Positions 33,301 to 43,204 are shown, counted from the first letter of the stretch. The stretch: DNA of 64,000 nucleotides from Agarophyton chilense (GCA_030374765.1 JARGXX010000025.1:682001-746000); one strand, 5' to 3'. Numbers and translations: made by a program. Notes: generated from the letters alone by a model not told the origin.

Positions 33301-33534
33301 TGAAACAGGTTGCAGAATCTCTTGGTCACTATCAGAATCGATGAAGAGGGGGGGAAGAAGTGACGGGGTGGGCAGCGACTTGGTGTGGGTCAAGTTGGTG
33401 TTTTGTTGGGGCAGATGCGAGGAGGAAACGCAGCGCGCCGGCGTGGCGGACGAGAAAGTCGGCGGTTGGAAGAATTCGGGAAACTCGGGGTCGGAGTCAT
33501 CGAGCAGGTCGATGATGGGAATGTCTTCAGGCAT
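30332..33534 (-). CDS. SNF2-family helicase with inserted RING finger, HLTF/RAD5/ULS1-like (two exons)
   Basis: Exon 1 is 33534-30820, exon 2 is 30664-30332, with a 155-bp intron (phase 0) inside the helicase motif VEDQ|AVDRVHRIGQ; the product has 1,015 residues. Walker A is ILADDQGFGKTLSA (about residue 290), the DExx box VILDEAQAIKN (about 415), a C3HC4 RING (CPICMDL, CGHIFC, CPFC) near 640-685, and the C-terminal helicase half ([21 protein letters not shown]) near 885. The SNF2-RING class couples DNA translocation with ubiquitin ligation in DNA-damage tolerance or SUMO-linked protein removal. The N-terminus holds three hydrophobic-acidic strings (IPIIDLLDDSD, LFIDSDSDQE, ILDDSDDEVQFV) that look like SUMO-interacting motifs, which favours a ULS1-like role. 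No HIRAN domain is seen. Confidence 0.88.
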
Positions 33535-34337
33535 GGCGAAAACTGGGTTGCGTTTAACGCGGATTCGAAAGGGGGACGGAGGCCGTTGTGCACAAGTTGG
33601 GCTTGGTGTAGGTGCTGCAAGGCACTTGGCGTCTGCAACTCACACTGTGATGTTGACGACGCGCGGGATGGGAAAGCAACGCGCGGTGAAGGCTTTGGAG
33701 CTACACTAGTAGATAGGCGCCGCGCGAACGTCGCCGCTACCGCGCTCCCGCTGATGCGACCGCCTCCACGCTCTCCGATGTCACCGTCAGCGGCCGCCAA
33801 CTCTTTACTAATACCCTTGTTACGTCAGCCAAATGAGCGTAAGCCGTGTAACCCCAAGTGTTAAAAAACACAAACTGCGCCCGTACAACAACCCCAGTAG
33901 TCTACCTTTGCTGTATTCTTTCGCATACCCTTGTAGTGTACACTACTGTATCTATCTATGGCGAATGGAGAATAGGCCACGCGCTGATCACTGCTGCCCA
34001 TTGTTGGCTGCATCATCATCATGTCGGTCCAGGGGGCGCTCGCCATTTACTAACCCTTCAACTTTGCATGGAAAGCATGCCGTGCTAAGGAGCACAGCAT
34101 GCCAACAAGCGAAACATCCGACGTAAGCGCCCTCCTCTACGATTTCCAACCATGCCAATCCGCACAGCTTGGTTGTAATATGCCACTCTTACAGACACAC
34201 CTGCACAACTTTCCGATCACTCTCTCCCTTTGTGTGCACACAAGCACTTGTGAAGGAACAGAGCTATTGAGCGGGCGTAGCAAACACTGCGTCTTGGCCC
34301 TTACTCACAACGTTCTTCCTCAGCTACAGACACTGCC
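33535..34337. promoter_or_regulatory. shared upstream region of SNF2 helicase and unknown membrane protein
   Basis: About 800 bp between divergent starts. Short frames near 33858-34126 show no domain. No clear core promoter motif was recognised. Confidence 0.4.
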
Positions 34338-36395
34338 ATGGCTTCTTTGGCATCCCCGATACACCAACAGTCTTCACTACCATATATAATGCCATCAAGC
34401 GCAACAGGATTAGAGCACGTTGAGGAGCAGTATAAAACCTACCTTGTTGAAAACCTCGAAGCCCTGCTCATCGGACATCCCACTCACATAATATGGCCCG
34501 ACTCGCTGAAAAATATTGTCTCTGACACTTTACTACGCGGTCGTTTCAAGTATCGTGATGAAAACAGTCGCATTCACCGCGTGATCCATCATTCAACTCT
34601 AACCATTGGGAAACCATCTCGAACTGCTCCGACTGAGCCAGAGGAGGACCACCCCTTCGAACAGAAGAAGATTTTCTGTATATATAATTCTGTACGTTTG
34701 GCATTGCAGCTTCTGAGCAGCACGAAGGCATTCCAGGCAGATGAAACTCTTCTAGAAGAACTGCTCATAGCATGGTCACAGTTAAGATTTGAATGTAATC
34801 CTTTGACACCAAACTCTCTTGGAGCGATATCTGATCTTATATTAGATGTAGTTACTTTATCTACGCGACCCGCATTGCAAATTATCGATGTTCTTATCAC
34901 TTCCATCACTGGCGTACCATGCATTATTCCATCGCATCTTCCCGCTGGCGTTGGTACAAGTCATAGAGATGTGAATTTGATAGTCCACAGTATCATTTGT
35001 ACAATCGTGTTTCATTTACTAGAAGCCTCAGCAGTGAAAAACGTGGAACCTGGTAGTCGATGGAAGTTAACACACATGACTCGTCTTTGTTACCTCCAAA
35101 AGGTTCTTAATTCACATGACCAGTGCTCTTTCACCTTGGAAATGCTCTATACCCTGTCCAAGCTAGATATGTGTCATGCCGTATTGGAAAGCGGCGTAGC
35201 TTTCAAGGCCCTTGGTAAGAAAATCTGTTACTGCGCTCCGATTTCTCTGACTCTTGCTGTGACCTCCGCTGTAGCGGATGTGCACGCCACAGAAGACAGC
35301 TTAAGATTTTTAGACCCCGGCTTGGAGATGAGCAATCTACAGACGAAGCGTTATTTGACGGAAAAGGACCGTGACGATTGGCAGAAAAACACTCTGGACG
35401 CTCAGTATGGCGAGTGGACATCGATTTCAGAAACTGCCTTTGCTTTGAAGACCCTGACCGATTTTGTAACTCGGGAAGCGCACAACAAGAAGCGTGTCGC
35501 CGCCAATGCACATGGAGATGTACTCTTTTACGTGGACATTAAAGGCCCATGGCGCCGGCCGAGGGATCTCGGTACTCGCTTGGAGACGTATCAAGAGCTA
35601 ATGAAAGGAACTGTACAAGGTTATCATATTGAGAATCCAGTTCGATTTCAATTCTGTGGGCCGAAGAGCAAAAAGTATTCGAAATCTGTCGACAAAGCTC
35701 CCATTGAGTCTATGCCTGCTTCTAGCGAGCTCTTCGTCGTGGAGGATTTTGAAGATTCGACGTCCAAGCCAAAAACGTTGAATGCCGTGATCAACGGACC
35801 TGGCCGTGTTTTGGTAAAGCGGAAAGGAATACGCGGCTCCGGTGGGCGTTTTATTATGGCAACTATTCTAGCTCTCGGAATTCTGAGCATTGTGCTCAAC
35901 TTTGCCAAACGAGATAACTGGCTGGAGATCGCATTCGATGGAGCTCAGGTCATGTCACTTTTGGCGGGGATGGCAGTGATTGTCATTTACATTATAAACG
36001 GAACCCTCACATCTACTCTCGATTGGCTGAGCGGACAGACGGAAGTGACTGACGAGGTTCAACTGGCTAGGGTGCTTGGAGTGACTCTCGATGAGCTTAA
36101 GGTTGCCTGTACATATGAGAAAGAATTTCTGTTCTGGTTGTCAAACGTAAACTCTTCTTTTTGTCCAGCTGGAAAGTATGGCACAATTATGTTCTCAGAG
36201 CCTTTTGACATGAAGAATGCAGCCCGTCATGTTGAATACTGCAGTGTTATCGATGAAGGGCGCGGTTTGTGGTTGTTGCAAGAATGGGCATTTCTCATAG
36301 AAAAAGACGGTGACGTGGGGATTATGGTCAAGGTCCCCCACGAAGATCGGGTATACGTTGATGGGCGTCACATCACAAAGTTTGGAGGACGGTAG
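34338..36395 (+). CDS. unknown protein with two membrane helices
   Basis: An intronless 685-residue frame of ordinary amino-acid composition; I do not recognise the family. The first 330 residues look helical and repetitive in hydrophobicity (AISDLILDVVTLSTRPALQIIDVLI, IVHSIICTIVFHLLEAS). A basic stretch (RVLVKRKGIRGSGGR) comes just before two membrane helices at about residues 505-525 and 536-555 (FIMATILALGILSIVL, VMSLLAGMAVIVIYIING). A soluble C-terminal domain of about 120 residues follows (FWLSNVNSSFCPAGKYG, EYCSVIDEGRGLWLLQEW). This suggests a membrane-anchored protein with domains on the same side of the membrane. ATG 34338 is the first in frame; ATG 34389 is an alternative. It pairs divergently with the SNF2 gene. 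Confidence 0.7.
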   Translation: MASLASPIHQQSSLPYIMPSSATGLEHVEEQYKTYLVENLEALLIGHPTHIIWPDSLKNIVSDTLLRGRFKYRDENSRIHRVIHHSTLTIGKPSRTAPTEPEEDHPFEQKKIFCIYNSVRLALQLLSSTKAFQADETLLEELLIAWSQLRFECNPLTPNSLGAISDLILDVVTLSTRPALQIIDVLITSITGVPCIIPSHLPAGVGTSHRDVNLIVHSIICTIVFHLLEASAVKNVEPGSRWKLTHMTRLCYLQKVLNSHDQCSFTLEMLYTLSKLDMCHAVLESGVAFKALGKKICYCAPISLTLAVTSAVADVHATEDSLRFLDPGLEMSNLQTKRYLTEKDRDDWQKNTLDAQYGEWTSISETAFALKTLTDFVTREAHNKKRVAANAHGDVLFYVDIKGPWRRPRDLGTRLETYQELMKGTVQGYHIENPVRFQFCGPKSKKYSKSVDKAPIESMPASSELFVVEDFEDSTSKPKTLNAVINGPGRVLVKRKGIRGSGGRFIMATILALGILSIVLNFAKRDNWLEIAFDGAQVMSLLAGMAVIVIYIINGTLTSTLDWLSGQTEVTDEVQLARVLGVTLDELKVACTYEKEFLFWLSNVNSSFCPAGKYGTIMFSEPFDMKNAARHVEYCSVIDEGRGLWLLQEWAFLIEKDGDVGIMVKVPHEDRVYVDGRHITKFGGR

Positions 36396-37963
36396 CTTGA
36401 AGTGGAACCGAATGTACGATTTTGAGACATATTTGTGATTACCAATCTTTCCTAACAATCGCGAAACTTTCCTCATGTTGCTGGAAAAAAAGGCGACGGT
36501 AGGCTACGATGGGGTAATCCAATTCATGAGGCTTCGGTGTGAGCAGCATCTGGATCATTTATCAAGAGTTCTCGCTGCGAAGTGTACATAAAGTTCAAGC
36601 TTTTCGATCTATGAACGATGCCTGTACATCTACAGGCTGCTTTTGTAAGACGAACTCGAATGGCACTTTCCGTTCACGCGCAGAAAACAAAGCCTGCTCC
36701 TAGGGCGACAATAAGATCACATCGTGCTTGGATTGGAAGGTTTGTCGTCGAGCAGGTCAAAGTCCGCAGTCACATGTACCTTTCTCAGTAGGGTTATATT
36801 AAGCCAATGACCAACCAAGCACGGCACTGTTGCACATTGGGTGTTACCCGAATACCAGTCGACAGGTTTTCGTATCCGAAGACATCTCTGATTCGCAAAA
36901 GCCGCTCCGATGGATTGTAAGCGATCTCGGCCAAATCTGTAGTGTTCTTCAAAGGCTCTCTCGCATTGCGAGTGACTGAATGTAAATACTAATTGCTCCG
37001 AAGACTTTCGTACTTTGCACTGAGCCTCGCCTTCCCAGGAATTGCCACCAAGCCGTATGGTGGACCGCGATTTCATTCATTCCTACTCCCGTAATTTCTG
37101 ACACAAAAGTGACTTTCTCTGCTGTAAAAAGATATCAAACCCCTTCTCAATGACGCTGTGTACAAACTGAGGATCCTGATGCGAATCTCCCCGCGGCACA
37201 TGTCTTCCTCACATTTCAACTCGCCGTTTGATAGCACTAGGAGCGCTTCCCACGCCCATATCTACTGCCAGCGAGCCAGTTTGATCAGCAGTGCAAAACC
37301 AATCTCGGTACAACGTAGGATTTTTGACAAGATTGATTTGCGGTACGTGTATCACATCGCCAATAGAAGTTTTCTTTCACGCGACAAGATCATGCGACGG
37401 AGCGGAAACTCGCACTGACGGGGCACGTACTGCGAAATTAAACAACAACATGAAAAGGATGTGCGTGCAGAGCATTTTCTCGCATCGCGCTGACGACCAA
37501 AAGTGTCGTTGAAGCGAGCAGCATTTGATGATCAGGAAGATTAGAGGAGTTGTCCTCCCTTAAATGTTTAGTTTCGCATGGTTCCGCTCAGGGCACGAGA
37601 TGAAAATGACAGAGAGCCGTCCGTCGTTGACAAGGATCACGTCACTTCATAAAACGGATTGATCGAGAAAGGATGGAAGGAAGTGAACGAAACCATCTCA
37701 AAGGGCAAATAGTGGCAGTTCTTTGGTCGTGCTTCCGAAGGACAAGTAAAAACGGCAGCATCCGTCGAAAGTCATGCATCATATCTCATGCACTTTGCAA
37801 CTAGTTGAGATGCTGGGTGGCGGGTCCCTAGTTGGCTGTGCTCACCTGCCCTGGCAGCATTGCCGCAGAAGAATAGCGGCTTGACGCTTGCGAATCTTCT
37901 TTAACTTTTTTACAAACATAATTGGAAGGTTTAACGGATGTGATTGTTGGCCCGCTGTGGCAT
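36396..37963. other. intergenic region, no gene seen
   Basis: A 1.57-kb stretch with only short frames (largest about 119 codons, minus, 36717-37076) and no domains. It is one of the larger gaps in the island and lies between the 3' ends of a plus gene and a minus gene. Nothing repeat-like was recognised. Confidence 0.5.
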
Positions 37964-39382
37964 TCATGACAGCAACAACTTGATACCCATGATCATGCAC
38001 GTGCCCAAGACAACCTTCTTAAACATAGAGGCATCCATTCTATCAGAGAGATACTTGCCGAGTACGATACCAATCAAAGACGTGGGGATGGCGTAAAGAA
38101 GGAAATGGGTGTAATAGAAATCGTTAAGGCGTCCAGAGAGCCAGTCCCAGAGCACGACGACAGTGCTGTTGACGCTGACGACGGCCAGCAGGTTTCGTCT
38201 GAACTCCCCATTCGCAGAATCCCAACCTGCAGCCTCAGCGTGTACGACAAGTGGAGGCCCCGTTATGTCAAAAGCACCGCCAAGAGCACCAGCAAACATG
38301 CCCAAGATCCATGCGGCGGGCGTACGGCCGAGTTGCTTGGGGACACTAATTCCTGTCAAGGAATACAAAACGTAGCCAGAGATGAGGGCGCCTAAGATGT
38401 GTATAAGCAGGTTAGGATCGATGAGCTCCGGTAGTAGAGCACCGATCGGGGTAGTGAGGGTAGAGGCAATGAGAAGGACGGAGATCTGTCGCCATTTAAC
38501 TTCCTTGAGGTTCGGAAGCAGTAGTAACCAGCCAGTAAGGGCACCCAAGGTGGCGGCGACTGGCTGCACGGTATTGAAGACAGAACTATTGGCGATCCAT
38601 GGGAGCTGGGTGAGGGCGCCGACGGAAACAATGGCAAAGCCAAAACCGGTGAGCGCTTGAACAAGCGCGGAGAGCCCCATTCCAGCGGCGACAGTGAAAT
38701 GAGGTCCGTTGATGGCGGCATAGAGGGCCTCCCAAAAGGTGGTATCGGACGGCTCGGAGAGGTCTGGGGCCGGGGAGCGGGTTACGAGCGGGAGTGCCAG
38801 CGCAGCCAGTACAGTGGCGGCAGCGACAGTAGTTCTCACGGCGCGGCCGGCGGTAGTGGCGCCCCACAGGGTGGGGGAGACAGAAGTGGGAGGCGACGGG
38901 GGCGATGGGGGCTCGGGGTCAGCGGCAGAGCGCTCTAAGACGGGTGGTTGCGAAAGCGACGGTGGCGGCGGGGAGCGCGGTGCAGCGGTTGAAGATTGGG
39001 GTTTGGAGGTGGCCGGGGAGGATGCGGAGGGCGAGGAAGACGCGGAAGGCGAGGAAGACGCGGAAGGCGAGGAAGACGCGGAAGGCGAGGAAGACGCGGA
39101 AGGCGGGGAAGGCGCAGAAGGCGGGGAAGGCGCAGAAGGCGGGGAAGGCGCAGAAGACGAAGAAGACGAAGAAGACGAATAAGGAGAGGAGGTTGAACGC
39201 GGCGGAGGGGTTTGCAGGCGGAAGTGCGGGGTGGCGGGGGAAAAGGGCTGCGACTTGGGGCGATGATGCAATGCGGCGTGCGGAACGGGCGAGCAGCGCG
39301 GGCGGCGCGGCGGCGCTCGGGCGGCCAAGACGCGTGTGAGCGATAGCTGCACGGGCGAAGCGAAAGCAAGCCAAGCGTCCAT
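37964..39382 (-). CDS. TauE/SafE-family membrane exporter with N-terminal targeting region
   Basis: The last 280 residues are a TauE/SafE permease: eight or so helices, with GMGLSALVQALTGFGFAIVSV at the first repeat and ILGMFAGALGGAFDITGPPLVVHA at the second, the duplicated glycine-rich loop typical of the family. Members move sulfite, sulfonates or other organic anions; the substrate here is unknown. The first 190 residues are low complexity: a basic, Ser/Ala/Pro-rich start resembling an organelle transit peptide, then Ser-Pro repeats encoded by an 18-bp minisatellite. ATG 39382 (MDAWLAFASP) gives 472 residues. The ATG at 39397 is also possible. The extension to 39505 is doubtful because it would be encoded by a 16-bp tandem repeat. 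Confidence 0.82.
   Translation of the reverse strand: MDAWLAFASPVQLSLTRVLAARAPPRRPRCSPVPHAALHHRPKSQPFSPATPHFRLQTPPPRSTSSPYSSSSSSSSSAPSPPSAPSPPSAPSPPSASSSPSASSSPSASSSPSASSSPSASSPATSKPQSSTAAPRSPPPPSLSQPPVLERSAADPEPPSPPSPPTSVSPTLWGATTAGRAVRTTVAAATVLAALALPLVTRSPAPDLSEPSDTTFWEALYAAINGPHFTVAAGMGLSALVQALTGFGFAIVSVGALTQLPWIANSSVFNTVQPVAATLGALTGWLLLLPNLKEVKWRQISVLLIASTLTTPIGALLPELIDPNLLIHILGALISGYVLYSLTGISVPKQLGRTPAAWILGMFAGALGGAFDITGPPLVVHAEAAGWDSANGEFRRNLLAVVSVNSTVVVLWDWLSGRLNDFYYTHFLLYAIPTSLIGIVLGKYLSDRMDASMFKKVVLGTCMIMGIKLLLS
39015..39179. repeat. 18-bp minisatellite inside the TauE/SafE coding region
   Basis: Units gaggaagacgcggaaggc repeat four to five times, grade into ggggaaggcgcagaaggc, and end in 9-bp gaagacgaa units. 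All units are multiples of three, so the coding frame survives as Ser/Pro/Ala-rich linker repeats (PPSAPS, ASSSPS). Confidence 0.9.
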
Positions 39383-39397
39383 GTCGGTCGTACACAT

Positions 39398-39477
39398 CGA
39401 AGCGCAAGTAGGGCGAAGCGCAAGTAGGACGAAGCGCAAGTAGGACGAAGCGCAAGTAAGACGAAGCGCAAAGCAGA
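39398..39477. repeat. 16-bp tandem repeat, five units, directly upstream of TauE/SafE start
   Basis: Units cgaagcgcaagtagga start at 39398, 39414, 39430, 39446 and 39462, with one or two changes in the outer ones. A 16-bp period would shift a reading frame each time, so this region is more likely 5' UTR or promoter than coding, which supports a start at 39382 or 39397. Confidence 0.9.
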
Positions 39478-39603
39478 GTGTCGATAGCAAGTTACTCGCC
39501 GGCATCTATACAAGAGGCCAAACGAAAAGCGCTCCAAAAGCGCCGTGGCCTGAGAAGCAATCCGCACGGTGGGGATCTGGCGGCATGTGCGCCACGCGCA
39601 GCG

Positions 39604-39634
39604 CTGCGTGCGGCGCAGCGCGCGCCGCACGCAG
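39604..39634. repeat. perfect 13-bp inverted repeat with 5-base loop
   Basis: Arms ctgcgtgcggcgc (39604-39616) and gcgccgcacgcag (39622-39634) are exact reverse complements around agcgc. It sits between the divergent TauE/SafE and 40007 genes. A stable GC-rich hairpin or dimeric protein site is possible. Confidence 0.9.
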
Positions 39635-40006
39635 CCCTAGCCAATTGTCACTCGTTCCGCGCCACGTTGCCACGCATGCACGTGCCATCGTTGTGCACAG
39701 CGAGTGTGTGATGGGGTATGCATGGTGTGTGTTCGCTGTCAACGATGCTCGTCACGTGGCAACGCCACATGGCGCCAACCGCTTGCCGTGCAGAGCCGCA
39801 GAACCGTTACGCACTTCCGCTTCCCCGCCCACGTACCCCCACCGCCGTTTTGGCGTCTTACAGCGCCGCTTGCTTCACGTTTCCTTCCGTCCCACCTACA
39901 CACCCCCACTCATGCCCTATCCATCCCGTCGACGTCGTCGCGTCCGTATCGCCTCGCCAGGGCCGCCTCCTTCCCCCGCCGCTTCGTGCCCTGTCTCGCA
40001 TTCGCT

Positions 40007-41440
40007 ATGGCATCGCCCGACTCCACCATCCCGCTTACCGCCGAGCCTGACTACATGCCATCCCTCATTCTTCTCTGGCTCACCGTTGCCACTGCCGCTT
40101 TTACCACCGTTTTTTGCGCCATCGACGCCGTCGCTAAACCGCGCGCCCGTCTCCTGCTCCACGGCGACGTCGCCGACAACCCCGTACCTCGTCGTACATC
40201 CCGCCGCACCATCTTCTGGACCTTCATCTCCAGAATCATCCTATGCGCCCTTCTGGCCGCCTCCCTCTTTCCGGCCCTCTCCATTGCAATCCGCTTCTAC
40301 TCCGACCCCTCCCTCTCGCAGTTGGCCCCCGTCACCTCCAATATATGGATCAATCGCCTAGTGCGTCGCACTCTCTTCGATTACGCCGCCACCGACCCCT
40401 CGCGCGCCACATTCACTACCGCTCGCTTTGGAATCTCGTCCCGTCTCACCACCCCCACCACCTCTGATCCCAATCATGTGTGGACCTTTTGTTTTGTGCT
40501 GGCCGTTCTCTGTTTGGTCTCCATCATTGGAATCCTCCTGCGTCTTGTTCCACACTACCTGCCCACGCGCAAGTTCATCCCGCTCGTCATTCTCATCCAG
40601 CCGCTTGTGTGGCTTCTCATCAGCGTCCCCGCCGCCTACATTCGTCCCAACTCGCTTCCACTTGATTCCTCCCCCCTTCGTCACAAATGGCTCGACTTTG
40701 AGTACGCGGAACGCCCCACCCGCATCGACGAGAATCGTTTCCTCTACAATTGGTTTGTGCAATCTAATCCCCGTGTATCTTCTCCAGAGCCCCTGTCCAG
40801 TCTCCCGAACATCTCGCTCAGTTTTTGCACACAGTTCAAATCCCTATTACCAAGCACCCAAAGGTTTTTTCAAAACCCACCACCCTTTTCCCTTCAACGT
40901 CGTCAATTTCAGTCCATTCGTCAGTCAAGCAACCCTATTTCTCTCTCCCCGCTCACTCCTCAGCTAGCAGCAGACGTTCTACTCGTGTACACAGTAGGAA
41001 AACCATCAGGTCCAGATCACTACCGTGCTATTGCCTACACTTGTCTGGCCGTCGCTGTCGCAGCACCAATTCTTGTTGCCCAAGCGCTCCGTTCGTACAT
41101 TCTCTACCCGTTATTTGCGTTTTGGGTCTTCATGTTTGTGTTGTTTGCCCTGTTGGCTACTCCATCTGTAATCCGTCCTATAGCAGCTCCCTTTAAACCT
41201 GCTCAAGATATTTTGTTCTGTGGTACCAAATTCAATATCCTTGTCGTTGACCCGTCGACCAAGTTTATTGTTCGCGCTGATATAGCCATATTCGTCCTCA
41301 CTATTTTAGCGGCTATGCTTCAGGGATACCGCTGGGTCAAGCTCGTTGAGGACAATGCAACAATACAATCGCCCATGCGAACTTTAGACCCGAAACATGG
41401 CGAAAAGCCAAACGAGGAACCGCCTCGGGACTCCCCCTAG
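40007..41440 (+). CDS. unknown multi-pass membrane protein
   Basis: A 477-residue product from ATG 40007 (MASPDSTIPLTAEP). Hydrophobic helices occur at about residues 16-40, 65-92, 155-178, 190-210 and, after a polar region of roughly 110 residues, at 335-360, 365-390 and 425-445. The layout is two groups of helices around a central soluble part (EYAERPTRIDENRFLYNWF, PNISLSFCTQFK), with a charged tail (DPKHGEKPNEEPPRD). I recognise no family. An in-frame extension back to 39704 is Arg/Pro-rich and looks non-coding, so 40007 is preferred. The gene is divergent from TauE/SafE. Confidence 0.65.
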   Translation: MASPDSTIPLTAEPDYMPSLILLWLTVATAAFTTVFCAIDAVAKPRARLLLHGDVADNPVPRRTSRRTIFWTFISRIILCALLAASLFPALSIAIRFYSDPSLSQLAPVTSNIWINRLVRRTLFDYAATDPSRATFTTARFGISSRLTTPTTSDPNHVWTFCFVLAVLCLVSIIGILLRLVPHYLPTRKFIPLVILIQPLVWLLISVPAAYIRPNSLPLDSSPLRHKWLDFEYAERPTRIDENRFLYNWFVQSNPRVSSPEPLSSLPNISLSFCTQFKSLLPSTQRFFQNPPPFSLQRRQFQSIRQSSNPISLSPLTPQLAADVLLVYTVGKPSGPDHYRAIAYTCLAVAVAAPILVAQALRSYILYPLFAFWVFMFVLFALLATPSVIRPIAAPFKPAQDILFCGTKFNILVVDPSTKFIVRADIAIFVLTILAAMLQGYRWVKLVEDNATIQSPMRTLDPKHGEKPNEEPPRDSP

Positions 41441-41632
41441 CTATAGACGCTGGCTTGATGCCACTAGTTTTAGCAACACTACAGTGTCTGTCGTCACGAC
41501 ACTTTCTCGACATTATTTGCCGGACAGTCAATGAATTATCTTTAGTAGAAGTCAGTGTCTACTAGAACACCACCAGTCATTGTATTGAAGTGCTTGTACC
41601 GTCTAATCTCACTACATTATCCTGTCATCGGT

Positions 41633-43204
41633 TTAGAATAGAGGACCACCTCGCGGTACCATATTGGCCAGAAATGTGTTCCCTTCGGCAAAAATTGTCT
41701 TGAAAAAGGAATCGAAAAGCCGGGACTTGTACAACAGCCTCAAGGGCGACAAAAGCGCCTCACCAGTTGATGGTAAAACACTTTCCGTGAAAGCAGATGC
41801 CACAATGCCGTCCACCACAATTGTTCCTCCCATTGTATGTGGGTTGAACAGTCCTTTTTCCTTCGTCATAGCGATTCTTGTCACAGTGTCTAACGTTCCG
41901 TTACCCAATACCAATACATCTCCAATTCGAATATCGCGCGCAGCCTTCAGGCGCCCACCGACCGGTACATAGTGGGTTGGGGTTAGAGTTAGAACAGCCC
42001 CAGATGAAACGGAAAGCCTCAAAAACGTTGCAATGACATTTCGCACGCGATGTGTAAAGAAGTACACTTCAGAGTATGCTCCCCCGTCAACTCTAACCCT
42101 GTCTCCCACATTCACATTGGAGATGGGGATTACTTCACCAGACTCGAGTTCTACTCGAGCGCTCTCAGGAAAGCAAAAATCATCTTCGCTATCATCAGGA
42201 GCAGGGGTTGCGTCCCCCTCCATTTCCGATCCAAGAGAAGGCGAAGGAGTTGGGCTTGACGTCGCCCTAGGGCTTGTCGACATTGATGCGCTCGGAGTTG
42301 GGGATATGGTCGTGGTATCCACCACCAGCTGCACCGTCGCACTTGGTGACGGACTCGGAGAAGGAGTCGAAGATGGGGCAATCGAAGGCGTCATCGAAAT
42401 CGGGACAGTGCTGTTGGCTCTTTCCAAAGGAAAACATTGCCTCATGTTTGGCGCATTTTGCAAGACGAATGAGTCGGCCGGGAGTTTGGGAACATTGGTC
42501 GGTGAAGGAGTCGGTGTCGGTAGGGGGTCTTGTCCCGGAGCCAGCTTTCGTGTTTCTTTGTAGAGGCACAATTGCTCGTCGGTCTTCACACTCACCATAC
42601 CTAGCTCAGTCGCGGCTAGGTACGCAAACCCAAAGTTCAGATCACTGGCTCCAGTCCTGGTACGAAGGAATATAAAGATTGTTCCAACCGTGAACATGAC
42701 CTTTTCCCCGCAGATACGAGGTCTGTTTGCCTCCACACCCACGTGCACTGGATCAATATCATTGAGTACATTAAACGCGTTGAGAGCTCTGGGGTTTGCC
42801 GACAAAATCTGGAAAACATTCAGAACGCCGTTCGAGTCGGCAGTTGTTTCATCGGTCAGTTTCGAAGCTGGTATGATAAACATGTACTCCAAAGGATGAC
42901 CGGTTCCACATCGCATTCCATCATGAACAATTGCACTGTGCGGGATGATGGAGACATCATCCAGCCCACCCGATGAATTGTTGCAAAATCCAACCGCTTC
43001 GTGAAGAATCGTCGCGCCGGCGCATTGAGTCGAAGTCAGATCAGCAGAGGCTTTGTGCATAGTCACACCCAAGAGAGTGTTTGCATCAAACAAGCGAGCA
43101 ACAGTCGGAAGAACTAGTGGGCGGAGTGAAAACTTTGGAACAACAGCAGCGTAGACAACACCAACACACATCATAGCAACCAGGAAACGCAGGAACGAAC
43201 TCAT
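41633..43204 (-). CDS. secreted protein with C-terminal Hedgehog-type Hint domain
   Basis: From ATG 43204 the product has 523 residues. It starts with a signal peptide (FLRFLVAMMCVGVVYA), then about 230 residues of unknown, Cys-containing ectodomain, a Thr/Ser/Pro-rich linker (SPSPSPSATV, SPTPSPSLG), and a 180-residue Hint domain starting at Cys344 (DDFCFPESARVELESGEVIP). Hint motifs in order: VNVGDRVRV, FFTHR, LTLTPTHYVPV, IRIGDVLVL, GLFNPHTMGGTIVVDGIVASAF, the last strongly resembling Hedgehog C-terminal domains. Such domains cleave themselves off at the Cys, either splicing or passing the upstream part to a nucleophile. Whether this one is active is unknown. A TATA-like tatatag lies about 40 bp upstream of the ATG. 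Confidence 0.85.
   Translation of the reverse strand: MSSFLRFLVAMMCVGVVYAAVVPKFSLRPLVLPTVARLFDANTLLGVTMHKASADLTSTQCAGATILHEAVGFCNNSSGGLDDVSIIPHSAIVHDGMRCGTGHPLEYMFIIPASKLTDETTADSNGVLNVFQILSANPRALNAFNVLNDIDPVHVGVEANRPRICGEKVMFTVGTIFIFLRTRTGASDLNFGFAYLAATELGMVSVKTDEQLCLYKETRKLAPGQDPLPTPTPSPTNVPKLPADSFVLQNAPNMRQCFPLERANSTVPISMTPSIAPSSTPSPSPSPSATVQLVVDTTTISPTPSASMSTSPRATSSPTPSPSLGSEMEGDATPAPDDSEDDFCFPESARVELESGEVIPISNVNVGDRVRVDGGAYSEVYFFTHRVRNVIATFLRLSVSSGAVLTLTPTHYVPVGGRLKAARDIRIGDVLVLGNGTLDTVTRIAMTKEKGLFNPHTMGGTIVVDGIVASAFTESVLPSTGEALLSPLRLLYKSRLFDSFFKTIFAEGNTFLANMVPRGGPLF

Noticed and set aside
38935-39630. Arg/Pro/Leu-rich frames across the TauE/SafE N-terminus
   Set aside because: They come from the 18-bp and 16-bp repeats read in other frames.
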